From MAG-120531 sp963934855 (lineage in GTDB: Bacteria; Bacteroidota; Bacteroidia; Flavobacteriales; Flavobacteriaceae): a stretch of DNA of 64,000 bases. The first letter of the stretch is position 1, and every line of letters begins with the position of its first letter. Where the stretch lies: NCBI GenBank assembly GCA_963934855.1, contig CAWWAC010000005.1, forward strand, positions 16,801 to 80,800, written 5' to 3'. Made by a program: the position numbers and the translations under genes. Below, piece after piece: positions 35,961-44,409 of the stretch. The notes beneath the pieces were generated by a model. That model saw only the letters and a program-made list of their open reading frames with translations. It ran no database searches and was not told the DNA's origin.

Positions 35961-36569
35961 ATGACTAAAGACCTTCTCATTATTTTTGCAAAAAATCCTG
36001 TTTTAGGGCACTGTAAAACACGTCTTGCAGCAGGTATTGGTGCGCAGAATGCACTAGATGTATACAAAATACTATTAGCACATACAGCAGCTGTTACTCA
36101 AGAAATAAACAAAAAAAAAGTAGTATTTTATTACCAAGAAATATTAGAAAATGACATTTGGGACCCTAAACTTTTTGACAAAGAACTACAATGCAAAGGA
36201 GATTTAGGCAAAAAAATGTTACATGCGTTTCATTGGGGCTTTGAGCAAGGCTATCAAAATATAGTGCTTATTGGAACAGACCTTATAGACTTAAAATCTA
36301 CAGACATTGAAGAGGCTTTTACCTCCTTAGATAAAAATAAAGCCGTCTTTGGTCCCGCCACAGACGGCGGATACTACCTCATTGGACTTTCTGAAAAAAA
36401 TCCAAAGCTTTTTCAGAATATTCCTTGGAGTACCAGTGCGGTACTACACATGAGTCTAAAAAACCTAAGCCTCGGCAGTTTCCATCTACTACAACCAAAA
36501 AATGATATAGACCAAAAGGAAGATCTTCAAAACATTCCCCTATTTTTACAATATATACCACTCCCATGA
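35961..36569 (+). CDS. TIGR04282-family glycosyltransferase (arsenosugar-type)
   Basis: A 202-aa GT-A-fold nucleotidyl/glycosyl transferase of the TIGR04282 group, first named from arsenosugar gene clusters. Marks: LIIFAKNPVLGHCKTRLA (nucleotide-binding start), VLIGTDLIDL (metal-binding region) and FGPATDGGYYLIGL. The start is placed at the ATG at 35961 because the alternative at 35919 lies inside the -7 promoter box. The gene overlaps the phosphorylase gene by 4 bases (ATGA). Confidence 0.82.
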   Translation: MTKDLLIIFAKNPVLGHCKTRLAAGIGAQNALDVYKILLAHTAAVTQEINKKKVVFYYQEILENDIWDPKLFDKELQCKGDLGKKMLHAFHWGFEQGYQNIVLIGTDLIDLKSTDIEEAFTSLDKNKAVFGPATDGGYYLIGLSEKNPKLFQNIPWSTSAVLHMSLKNLSLGSFHLLQPKNDIDQKEDLQNIPLFLQYIPLP

Positions 36570-37381
36570 TTGCAAAACATTTAGAAGACTCTCTCGCATA
36601 CTTAAAAGAAAAAGGATTTGACGCTCCAGAAGTAGGGATTGTTCTTGGCACAGGACTTGGACAGCTCGTGAATCATTTAACAGACAAAGTAGAAGCTCAC
36701 TACAACCACATTCCTTATTTTCCATTAGCCACAGTAGAATTCCACGCGGGAAAACTTATTTACGGAACCTTAGGCGGAAAAAAAGCAGTAGTCATGCAAG
36801 GTCGTTTTCATGTGTATGAAGGGTATGACTTAACTGATGTCACCTATCCTATTAGAGTGATGCATGGCTTAGGTATAAAAAAATTACTCATTTCCAATGC
36901 CTCTGGCGCCATTAATCTAGACTTTAAAAAAGGAGACATGATGCTTATAGAAGACCATATTAACCTACAAGGTGGGTCTCCATTAGCTTTTAAAAATGTG
37001 GGAGCGTTTGGAAAGCGTTTCACAGATATGAGTGCCCCCTATGATTTTATTATGGGAACTGCCATGAAACAGATTGCTGAAGAACAAGGCATTGCGCTTA
37101 AAGAAGGAATCTATGCTGCGGTGGTAGGACCCCAATTAGAAACCAGAGCAGAGTACAGAATGCTCAAAATTTTAGGGGCAGACGCTGTGGGTATGTCTAC
37201 CGTTCCAGAAGTCATTGTAGCCAATCATCTTAATTTACCAGTGGCCGCTATTTCTGTAATCACAGATGAGTGTGACCCTGAAAAATTAAAGCCAGTAGAC
37301 ATTACAGAAATTATTGCAATTGCGGGCGCTACAGAACCTAAAATGATCAGCCTTTTTAAAACATTTATAGAAAGGCTTTAA
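36566..37381 (+). CDS. Purine-nucleoside phosphorylase (inosine/guanosine type)
   Basis: Phosphorolyses purine nucleosides to free base and ribose 1-phosphate. Marks: GIVLGTGLGQLVNHL at the N-terminus, VMQGRFHVYEGYD, ISNASGAIN, and GPQLETRAEYRML with GMSTVPEVIVANHL, which carry the phosphate and base sites. The length of 271 aa matches the trimeric mammalian-type family. Its translational overlap with the TIGR04282 transferase suggests a shared pathway. Confidence 0.94.
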   Translation: MIAKHLEDSLAYLKEKGFDAPEVGIVLGTGLGQLVNHLTDKVEAHYNHIPYFPLATVEFHAGKLIYGTLGGKKAVVMQGRFHVYEGYDLTDVTYPIRVMHGLGIKKLLISNASGAINLDFKKGDMMLIEDHINLQGGSPLAFKNVGAFGKRFTDMSAPYDFIMGTAMKQIAEEQGIALKEGIYAAVVGPQLETRAEYRMLKILGADAVGMSTVPEVIVANHLNLPVAAISVITDECDPEKLKPVDITEIIAIAGATEPKMISLFKTFIERL

Positions 37382-37410
37382 CTTGTAACAAGTGAGTGCC
37401 TATAAAAAAT

Positions 37411-38772
37411 ATGATCAAACACACCATTATAATAGGAAATGGGATTTCAGGCATTACAGCTGCCAGACACATCCGTAAAAAATCTGACCAGCGTATTACG
37501 GTTATTTCCGCAGAAAGCCCTCATTTTTTCTCTAGGACTGCACTCATGTATGTCTATATGGGGCATATGCCTTTTACGGATACCAAACCCTATGAAGATT
37601 GGTTCTGGAAAAAAAATAAGATTGAACTACTGCAAGACCGTGTCATTGAAATAGCCACAGAGAAAAAACAAATCATTTTAGAAAACACCCCTGCACTAGC
37701 CTATGACAACCTCATTATTGCCACTGGTTCAAAGCCCAGTTTTTATGACTGGCCAGGGCAAGATTTACCTGGAGTACAAGGCCTCTATAGCAAGCAAGAC
37801 CTAGATCTTTTAGAAATACAGGCGCCCAACGCCAAAATATGTAAAAGAGCCGTGGTAGTAGGAGGTGGTCTTATAGGGGTAGAATTGGCAGAAATGCTTC
37901 ACAGCCGACAAATAGCAGTCACTTTTTTAGTGAGAGAAAATGAATTTTGGGACGGTGTATTACCCAATAAAAATGCAGCTTTAATTGGCAAGCATATTTT
38001 GTCTCACGGCATAGACCTCAGAACCAATACCAGCCTTAAAGAAATTCATAAAGGCCCCGATGGCCGGGTAGCCGCTATCACTACAGCACAAGGAGAAAAT
38101 ATTATATGTGACTTAGTAGGGATTAGCACTGGCGTACAACCCAATATAGATTTTTTAAAAAATAGTGGCATTAGAACAGATAAAGGGATTTTAGTGAATA
38201 GGTATTTAGAGACCAATATGGCTCAAGTTTACGCCATTGGAGACTGTGCCCAGCAACAAGAACCCACTGGTCTTAGAAGACCCATAGAGGCTGTCTGGTA
38301 TACCGGAAGAATGATGGGAGAGGTAGTGGCACAGAGCATTTGTAACCAAAAAACACCCTATAAGCCGGGGCATTGGTTTAACTCTGCTAAGTTTTTTGAT
38401 ATCGAGTACCAAACTTATGGATGGGTACATTCTGAAAGGAGAAAACCGGAGTATGAAGCCCACTTTAACTGGCAACATCCAAACGAAAATATAGCCCTAA
38501 CCATTGCCTATGACCAAGAAACAGAGACACTTTTGGGGCTCAATAGTTTTGGCATGCGCACAAGACATAAATTAATAGACCGTTGGCTCACAGAGGGAAG
38601 AGATATTTCTTATGTCTTGGCCCATTGGGCCGATGCTCTTTTTGATCCTGAATTCAGTACTTCTTATCAGTCCGATATTTTAAAAATCTTTAACAGCAGC
38701 CTGAATAGAAGTGTACAAAAACAAAAAAAATCATGGAGCCGTATTTTTAATTCTTTAAAAAACAAACGATGA
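37411..38772 (+). CDS. FAD/NAD(P)-dependent pyridine nucleotide-disulfide-type oxidoreductase
   Basis: A 453-aa flavoprotein. The FAD-binding start is IIIGNGISGITAA, the NAD(P) site is VVGGGLIGVELAE (about 155), and the second FAD motif is VYAIGDCAQ (about 275). It resembles rubredoxin and nitrite reductase NADH modules. It overlaps the following polyferredoxin gene by 4 bases, so electrons may pass from NAD(P)H through this protein to iron-sulfur centres in the membrane. The start is the ATG at 37411; a GTG 15 bases upstream adds only five residues. Confidence 0.85.
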   Translation: MIKHTIIIGNGISGITAARHIRKKSDQRITVISAESPHFFSRTALMYVYMGHMPFTDTKPYEDWFWKKNKIELLQDRVIEIATEKKQIILENTPALAYDNLIIATGSKPSFYDWPGQDLPGVQGLYSKQDLDLLEIQAPNAKICKRAVVVGGGLIGVELAEMLHSRQIAVTFLVRENEFWDGVLPNKNAALIGKHILSHGIDLRTNTSLKEIHKGPDGRVAAITTAQGENIICDLVGISTGVQPNIDFLKNSGIRTDKGILVNRYLETNMAQVYAIGDCAQQQEPTGLRRPIEAVWYTGRMMGEVVAQSICNQKTPYKPGHWFNSAKFFDIEYQTYGWVHSERRKPEYEAHFNWQHPNENIALTIAYDQETETLLGLNSFGMRTRHKLIDRWLTEGRDISYVLAHWADALFDPEFSTSYQSDILKIFNSSLNRSVQKQKKSWSRIFNSLKNKR

Positions 38773-40385
38773 AAAAGATTCAACAAATAGGCGTTTTTCT
38801 TTTTCTAATAGGCCTCTCTACTTTTACTGCTTTGGTTTTTTTGGGAGATTACACTGTAAATAAAGAAAATCTAAACAAGCTTATTCAAGATAAAAATATA
38901 AGTTCAGAAGCTTTTGAATCGCTGGCCTCAAAGCAATTGGTAGGCGTTCATTTTAAAAAAATTAGTAGCTTAGAGCACTCCCTTAGCACGCTTGTATTAC
39001 AGAGCAACCAGAGCCATAGAGAAGCCGCTAAAGAAAAAGGACTTTCAAAAGAGGCCCGCAAAGCTGAGTATCAAAAAATTATATACAATGATTCAAAAGA
39101 TTTGGCTTTTGAATTGGGGAAAACATCGGCCGTAGGCCCAATAAAGGAACATCTGAGCTTATTTTGGTGGCTCAGTTTTGGACTGGGTATTTTAGGAGCC
39201 TTACTTTTTATAGTGCCACAAGTAATCACCCTAGGGCCTAAAGGAATTAAAAATAATGGTATTTATCACCAAAACACCACCAATAGAGGTTTTATAGCTT
39301 GGGGGGTGTTTGCTTATTTAGTGAGTTTTTACCTACTGCTATATTTTGCACCCCACTACAGTATTCAATGGACACTAATACTAGATCCTATTTCTTATAT
39401 TCTTAACGGAGGCCCTGCCAGCAGGTGGTTTGTATACGGCTTTATGTACTGTGTGGTCATGGTGGTCATGGCAGTGAGAATGTATATAAAATACAGACAC
39501 AACAAATACCAGCTACTCAGAACTACTTCTGTACTATTCTTCCAGATTGTATTTGCTTTTCTGATTCCAGAAATTATGACCCGTCTGCAATTGCCAGCTA
39601 CAGATTTTAAAAATGCCTTTCCATTAGACTATGATTTTTTCTTTAGCTGGAACTTAAAAACCCTCATAAATTCTGGAGGCCTAGGGGTCTTTATATTGGT
39701 GTGGGGAATTCTACTGACCCTTGTGGTAGTGCCCGTAATGGTCTATTTTTTTGGAAAAAGATGGTATTGCTCTTGGGTTTGTGGCTGTGGTGGTTTGGCA
39801 GAAACACTTGGAGATCCTTACAGGCAACACTCTAGTAAGTCACTTTTTTCATGGAGAGTAGAAAGATGGTTGGTGCACGGGGTTTTGGTGTTTGCCGTGC
39901 TTATGACTGTCGCTACGCTTTTCAGTTTTTTCACCGGCAACTCAAGCCTTTTAGGTATAAGGACACAAAGCATTCAAAATAGTTATAGTTTTCTAATTGG
40001 TGCTGTTTTTGCCGGAGTAATAGGAACCGGGTTCTATCCTATTTTTGGCAATAGGGTATGGTGTAGGTTTGGCTGTCCACTAGCAGCTTATTTGGGCTTT
40101 GTTCAGCGTTTTAAATCTAGATTTAGAATTAGCGTGAACGGAGGTCAATGTATTTCTTGTGGAAACTGCAGCACCTATTGTGAAATGGGAATTGACGTGA
40201 GGGCCTACGCCCAAAAGGGAGAAAATATTGTACGCTCTAGCTGTGTGGGTTGTGGTATTTGCGCAGCAGTTTGCCCAAGAGGCGTATTAAAATTAGAACA
40301 AGGACCAGAGGCTGGGAGGATTAATCCCACAGAAATTCTACTTGGAAATGATGTCTCATTAATAGACTTACTCAATCAAAAATAA
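38769..40385 (+). CDS. Membrane-bound 4Fe-4S polyferredoxin (NapH/NosR-like)
   Basis: A 538-aa membrane protein with about six helices and several Cys clusters. The motifs are WYCSWVCGCGG (about 335) and VWCRFGCPLAAYLG (about 433), as in the NapH/CcoG type, followed by two classic clusters: CISCGNCSTYCEMG and CVGCGICAAVCPRG (about 459-510). It probably passes electrons from the quinone pool or the preceding FAD protein to an unknown acceptor. The N-terminal region (about 30-125) is a periplasmic soluble loop. Confidence 0.85.
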   Translation: MKKIQQIGVFLFLIGLSTFTALVFLGDYTVNKENLNKLIQDKNISSEAFESLASKQLVGVHFKKISSLEHSLSTLVLQSNQSHREAAKEKGLSKEARKAEYQKIIYNDSKDLAFELGKTSAVGPIKEHLSLFWWLSFGLGILGALLFIVPQVITLGPKGIKNNGIYHQNTTNRGFIAWGVFAYLVSFYLLLYFAPHYSIQWTLILDPISYILNGGPASRWFVYGFMYCVVMVVMAVRMYIKYRHNKYQLLRTTSVLFFQIVFAFLIPEIMTRLQLPATDFKNAFPLDYDFFFSWNLKTLINSGGLGVFILVWGILLTLVVVPVMVYFFGKRWYCSWVCGCGGLAETLGDPYRQHSSKSLFSWRVERWLVHGVLVFAVLMTVATLFSFFTGNSSLLGIRTQSIQNSYSFLIGAVFAGVIGTGFYPIFGNRVWCRFGCPLAAYLGFVQRFKSRFRISVNGGQCISCGNCSTYCEMGIDVRAYAQKGENIVRSSCVGCGICAAVCPRGVLKLEQGPEAGRINPTEILLGNDVSLIDLLNQK

Positions 40386-40388
40386 ACC

Positions 40389-41084
40389 GTGACTCAACCA
40401 AAAATAATTGTTGTTATCCCCGCTTATAATGAGGCAAATTCTATTGCACTTGTTATTAAAGAAATTCCTACAATAGTCTCACAAACTATAGTAGTGAACA
40501 ACGCCTCTACAGACGCAACCCAAAAGGTTGCAGAAAATGCAGGGGCTACCGTTCTATCAGAATCAAAAATGGGATACGGCCATGCCTGTCTAAGAGGTCT
40601 CTCCTATGTGGCAAAGCAAGAAATTCTGCCAGATATTATAGTTTTTTTAGATGGTGATTACTCAGATTATCCGGAGCAGCTAACGCAAATTGTGGCCCCC
40701 ATAATTAACCAAGACTATGATATGGTGATTGGTGCGCGTGTAAAAGAACAAAGAGAAAAAGGAAGTATGACGCCCCAACAAGTGTTTGGAAATTCACTGG
40801 CCTGCTGGCTTATGAAACTTTTATTTAAAGCCAACTACACAGATCTTGGGCCTTTTAGAGCCATTAAATACAATAGTCTGCTGTCTTTAAATATGCAAGA
40901 CACCACCTACGGATGGACTGTTGAAATGCAGTTAAAAGCGCTGCGCAAAGGCTTAAAATACAAAGAGGTAAGCGTGAAATATAAAAAAAGAATTGGGGTC
41001 TCTAAAGTGTCTGGAACCTTAAAAGGTACTATATTTGCGGGCGTTAAGATATTGAGTTGGATTTTTAAATATAGTTTTAAATAG
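40389..41084 (+). CDS. Family 2 glycosyltransferase, DPM1/polyprenyl-phosphate sugar type
   Basis: A 231-aa cytosolic GT2 enzyme. Marks: VVIPAYNEANSI, VNNASTDATQKVAENAGA, and the DGDYSDYP metal site (about 89-96), with the DLGPFRAI and YGWTVEMQLKAL motifs typical of dolichyl/polyprenyl-phosphate glycosyltransferases. It lacks the C-terminal membrane segments. The start is a GTG, three bases after the polyferredoxin stop. It is followed after one base by another GT2. Confidence 0.88.
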   Translation: MTQPKIIVVIPAYNEANSIALVIKEIPTIVSQTIVVNNASTDATQKVAENAGATVLSESKMGYGHACLRGLSYVAKQEILPDIIVFLDGDYSDYPEQLTQIVAPIINQDYDMVIGARVKEQREKGSMTPQQVFGNSLACWLMKLLFKANYTDLGPFRAIKYNSLLSLNMQDTTYGWTVEMQLKALRKGLKYKEVSVKYKKRIGVSKVSGTLKGTIFAGVKILSWIFKYSFK

Positions 41085-41085
41085 C

Positions 41086-42570
41086 ATGGGATATATTGCA
41101 GCCTATTTTATTATTTCTCTTTACACTATAGCATTATTGCTTATATTTTTTTATAGTATAGCACAGCTTAACTTACTTTTTAATTATCTAAAATTTAAAA
41201 AAAATAAAAAAGTAGGTCCTCTTTTAGATCTTACAAAAAGTTCAGAAACACCTTATATCACTATACAGCTTCCTATTTATAACGAAGCATATGTAGTGGA
41301 GCGCCTCCTAGAAAATATTTCTCAAATGGAATATCCAAAGGGGAAATTAGAAATTCAAGTATTAGATGACTCTACAGATGAGTCTGTAACTATCACCGCA
41401 GCTCAAATTGCCAAGTTACAAGAAACTGGCCTAGACATTGTTCACATTAGGCGCAGCAACAGAGAAGGTTATAAAGCAGGTGCTCTAAAAGAAGGCTTAG
41501 CCATAGCTAAAGGAGAATTAATTGCCATTTTTGACGCAGATTTCATTCCTCAAACAGATTGGCTATACAAAACAGTCCCACATTTTGCAAATTCAGAAAC
41601 TGGAGTGGTACAAACCCGTTGGGGACACTTAAACAGAGATTATTCTATTCTTACCAAAATTCAAGCCTTTGCATTAGACGCTCATTTTACCTTGGAACAG
41701 GTAGGAAGAAATGCCAAAGGACATTTCATTAACTTTAATGGGACGGCAGGTATTTGGAGAAAGAGCTGTATTATAGACGCTGGTAACTGGGAAGGGGACA
41801 CCCTTACAGAAGACCTAGATCTATCTTACCGCGCTCAATTAAAAGGCTGGAAATTTACCTACCTAGAAGACGTAGAAACTCCTGCGGAATTACCTATCGT
41901 AATTAGTGCAGCAAGGTCTCAGCAGTTTAGATGGAATAAAGGAGGGGCAGAAAATTTTAGAAAATCTGTAAAAAAGGTACTAAAAGCACCAAAACTTTCC
42001 TTTAAAACTAAGTTCCATGGTCTCATGCACCTTTTAAACTCTTCCATGTTTTTATGTGTATTTTTAGTGGCGCTATTGAGCGTTCCTATGATGTACATTA
42101 AAAGTATTTATCCAAATTTAGCCTGGGTATTTGAAGTAACCAGTTTTTTTATAGTGAGTACCATCATTCTATTTGTGTGTTATTGGTTTACCTATAAAAA
42201 TGTTCAAGGAAAAGGTTTTGAACATTTTCTGGAGTATATTCTTTTATTCTTCACGTTTTTTTCAGTGGCTTTAGGTTTTTCTCTACACAACTCATTAGCA
42301 GTCCTAGAGGGCCATAGAGGTAAACGTTCAGAGTTTGTAAGAACCCCTAAGTTCAATGTAAACGCTATTAAAGATTCTTGGAAAGCCAACCAATACCTAT
42401 CTAAAAAACTATCTCCTAATGTCATTATAGAAGGCCTGCTCATGTTATATTTTTTATACGGCATGTATGTAGCAGTACCCCTTAACGACTTTGGGCTCTT
42501 TCCTTTTCATTTTATGTTGTTTCTAGGTTTTGGCTTTGTATTTTTTAAATCATTAAGCTCAAAAATATAA
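41086..42570 (+). CDS. Membrane family 2 glycosyltransferase (cellulose synthase-like)
   Basis: A 494-aa processive-type GT2. It has one N-terminal helix, then the catalytic domain with LPIYNEAYVVERLL, the FDADF metal site (about 149-153), the TEDLDLSYR motif (about 244) and QQFRW, the QxxRW chain-binding motif (about 281). Four to five C-terminal helices follow. It may make a beta-linked glycan or transfer sugar to a lipid. It is close to glucomannan synthase and ceramide glucosyltransferase groups in annotation databases, but I cannot choose. Confidence 0.85.
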   Translation: MGYIAAYFIISLYTIALLLIFFYSIAQLNLLFNYLKFKKNKKVGPLLDLTKSSETPYITIQLPIYNEAYVVERLLENISQMEYPKGKLEIQVLDDSTDESVTITAAQIAKLQETGLDIVHIRRSNREGYKAGALKEGLAIAKGELIAIFDADFIPQTDWLYKTVPHFANSETGVVQTRWGHLNRDYSILTKIQAFALDAHFTLEQVGRNAKGHFINFNGTAGIWRKSCIIDAGNWEGDTLTEDLDLSYRAQLKGWKFTYLEDVETPAELPIVISAARSQQFRWNKGGAENFRKSVKKVLKAPKLSFKTKFHGLMHLLNSSMFLCVFLVALLSVPMMYIKSIYPNLAWVFEVTSFFIVSTIILFVCYWFTYKNVQGKGFEHFLEYILLFFTFFSVALGFSLHNSLAVLEGHRGKRSEFVRTPKFNVNAIKDSWKANQYLSKKLSPNVIIEGLLMLYFLYGMYVAVPLNDFGLFPFHFMLFLGFGFVFFKSLSSKI

Positions 42571-42572
42571 GC

Positions 42573-44177
42573 ATGCTTTCAAATCTGGAGCTCCATAAAA
42601 GATCTTTGAGCTTCATTTTAGTGACTTGCCTTTTTTATGTGAGTTTTGGGTATGATCTATTGAGAGAAGATACTCCCAAACTTATTGGATTGGCTGTTGC
42701 TTGTTTCTTTTTTACCCATAAAATAATTCAGTGGGAAGGTGAAAACTTCAAACTTCTTTTTGTAACTGGCCTTGTTTTTAGAGTCCTATTATTTGGAGCC
42801 ACCCCTATTTTATCTCAAGATTTCTATCGGTATATTTGGGACGGTCAATTACTCATTTCAGGAATAAATCCATATTTATTCACGCCCAATGAACTCATAG
42901 ACACCCTCAAAGACCAAATGCCAAGCGCACCCTTTTTATATGAAAAAATGGGTGATATGAGCCAAAAGCATTATTCCAACTACCCTCCCACTAGCCAATT
43001 TATATATGCCCTTGCCGCTTATATAGGAAAGGGATCTGTTACCGCTTCTATTGTAGTTTTTAAAGTAATTATCACAGTGGCAGATGTAGCCGTGCTCTTT
43101 TTTAGCCGCTGGCTGATGCAGCATTTAAAAATCCCCAAAAAAAATGCTTTCTGGTATTTTCTAAATCCTTTGGTCATTCTGGAGCTCAGTGGAAATTTAC
43201 ATTTAGAAGGGGTCATGATAGCTTTTTTCCTAGCGGGTATCTGCTGGCTTATAAAAGCAGCTAATTTATTAAAAGAGGTTGCTGATATAAATGATCTTGA
43301 CAGCTCAATGAATCTATTAGCCATAGAACGAACTACGGCTTTAAATAAAATTACAAGTAAAAAAAACACCAGCACTTATTTATTGGCGGCTTTGCTTCTG
43401 GCGCTCTCCATTACGACCAAACTCATCCCTATTCTCTTTTACCCTTTCTTACTCATTCCTTTAGGTTTTAAGAAATGGCTGCAGCTAGGGCTTTGTATCC
43501 TTCTCTTTTGTGGACTTTTGCTTTGGCCGCTTCTAGGAGAAGGTTTTTTTGAATACTATCTGCAAACCATTGGACTTTGGTTTAGCAATTTTGAGTTCAA
43601 TGCCTCTATATACAATATTGTAAAAAATATTTCAAAAACTCTTGGCAATTCTGGTTATAAAACCATCCTAAGTTATGGCAAATGGCTCCCTTTTTTAATT
43701 ATAAGCTGGGCTATAATTGTCTTGATTTGGCAAATATCCCTATTTAAAAAAGAAAAGACAAACTGGCTAAGCCTCATTAAAAATACACTGACACTGATTT
43801 ATAAAAAGCCATTTAAAGTGTTCTTTATAAAGCCAACTAAATTATTTCTATTAAAACCTGGAACCAAAAATTCATTAATAGCTTACTATTATTCGCTCTA
43901 TGCTATGCTCTTTATGTTAAGTGGTTACTTGTTTTTAGCCACTACTATACACCCCTGGTACCTTATTTTTGGATTGGTGCTAAGCCTTTTTACCCCTTAC
44001 AGATACTTTATTTATTGGACTGCGGCTGTTTTTTTAAGCTATGCTACCTATGCCCACCCAGACTTTAAAGAAAACCTTTGGCTAATAGCTATTGAGTATT
44101 TAGGTGTATTTACTTTAATGATTTATGAAATTGTTAGAATAAAGACTTCAAAGATCATTTATGTTAAAAATGTTTAA
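42573..44177 (+). CDS. Polytopic GT-C-type membrane glycosyltransferase, putative
   Basis: A 534-aa protein with about ten hydrophobic segments. The LSQDFYRYIWDGQLLISGINPYLF segment (about 86-108), with its acid residues in the first extracytoplasmic loop, is typical of GT-C polyprenyl-phosphate sugar-dependent transferases. A Lys-rich loop lies at about 389-430. Position right after two GT2 genes, one of polyprenyl-phosphate type, fits a pathway in which the first enzyme loads sugar on a lipid carrier that this protein uses. Specific donor and acceptor are unknown. Confidence 0.75.
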   Translation: MLSNLELHKRSLSFILVTCLFYVSFGYDLLREDTPKLIGLAVACFFFTHKIIQWEGENFKLLFVTGLVFRVLLFGATPILSQDFYRYIWDGQLLISGINPYLFTPNELIDTLKDQMPSAPFLYEKMGDMSQKHYSNYPPTSQFIYALAAYIGKGSVTASIVVFKVIITVADVAVLFFSRWLMQHLKIPKKNAFWYFLNPLVILELSGNLHLEGVMIAFFLAGICWLIKAANLLKEVADINDLDSSMNLLAIERTTALNKITSKKNTSTYLLAALLLALSITTKLIPILFYPFLLIPLGFKKWLQLGLCILLFCGLLLWPLLGEGFFEYYLQTIGLWFSNFEFNASIYNIVKNISKTLGNSGYKTILSYGKWLPFLIISWAIIVLIWQISLFKKEKTNWLSLIKNTLTLIYKKPFKVFFIKPTKLFLLKPGTKNSLIAYYYSLYAMLFMLSGYLFLATTIHPWYLIFGLVLSLFTPYRYFIYWTAAVFLSYATYAHPDFKENLWLIAIEYLGVFTLMIYEIVRIKTSKIIYVKNV

Positions 44178-44225
44178 ATAAAGCAATAAAACACCACTTT
44201 AGGGGTCACATTCTAATTTTTTATA

Positions 44226-44233
44226 TACATTTG
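44226..44233 (+). promoter_or_regulatory. -7 promoter box of the arginine operon
   Basis: TACATTTG is a full match to TAnnTTTG. No TTG element is evident upstream. Transcripts would start near 44238-44241, giving a leader of about 170 bases before the first structural gene. Confidence 0.6.
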
Positions 44234-44237
44234 AAAA

Positions 44238-44324
44238 GTGATAAACGCAAATACATACAATTTTCATTCTACAACGGCTCTTGCCGCTGTGCGTTTATTT
44301 ACGCCTAGGCGTCGTCGCCCGTAA
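44238..44324 (+). CDS. Candidate arginine leader peptide
   Basis: A short GTG-started frame of 28 codons, with a second in-frame GTG at 44289 giving only 11 residues. It ends VRLFTPRRRRP, where four Arg codons in a row (AGG CGT CGT CGC, 44307-44318) stand one codon before the stop TAA at 44322-44324. One more Arg codon (CGT, 44292-44294) lies in the C-terminal half. Arginine-rich ends of tiny frames ahead of an arginine biosynthesis operon are what ribosome-mediated attenuation needs. If transcription starts after 44238, only the 44289 start would be used, so the length is uncertain. Confidence 0.62.
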   Translation: MINANTYNFHSTTALAAVRLFTPRRRRP

Positions 44325-44360
44325 GGGTGTTTTAATTAGGAATTAGGTGCGTCCAATTCC
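44241..44360 (+). promoter_or_regulatory. Candidate arginine attenuator leader RNA
   Basis: Several hairpins share bases. ATAAACGCA (44241-44249) pairs perfectly with TGCGTTTAT (44290-44298). CGCC (44302-44305) can pair with GGCG (44308-44311), which can instead pair with CGCC (44316-44319). CGCCC (44316-44320) pairs with GGGTG (44325-44329) around a GTAA tetraloop and is followed by TTTTAATT, a weak terminator-like shape. GGAATT (44339-44344) pairs with AATTCC further on. The Arg codons lie within these competing segments. Which state is on or off cannot be decided here. Confidence 0.5.
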
Positions 44361-44409
44361 CCTTCTAGCAAATCAATCCAAAATTATTTTATCACTAAAA
44401 GTTCCAACA

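Noticed and set aside
44238..44345. GC-richer patch as a mobile-element scar
   Set aside because: No terminal repeats, target duplication or transposase remnants are visible; the short palindromes fit a leader RNA better.
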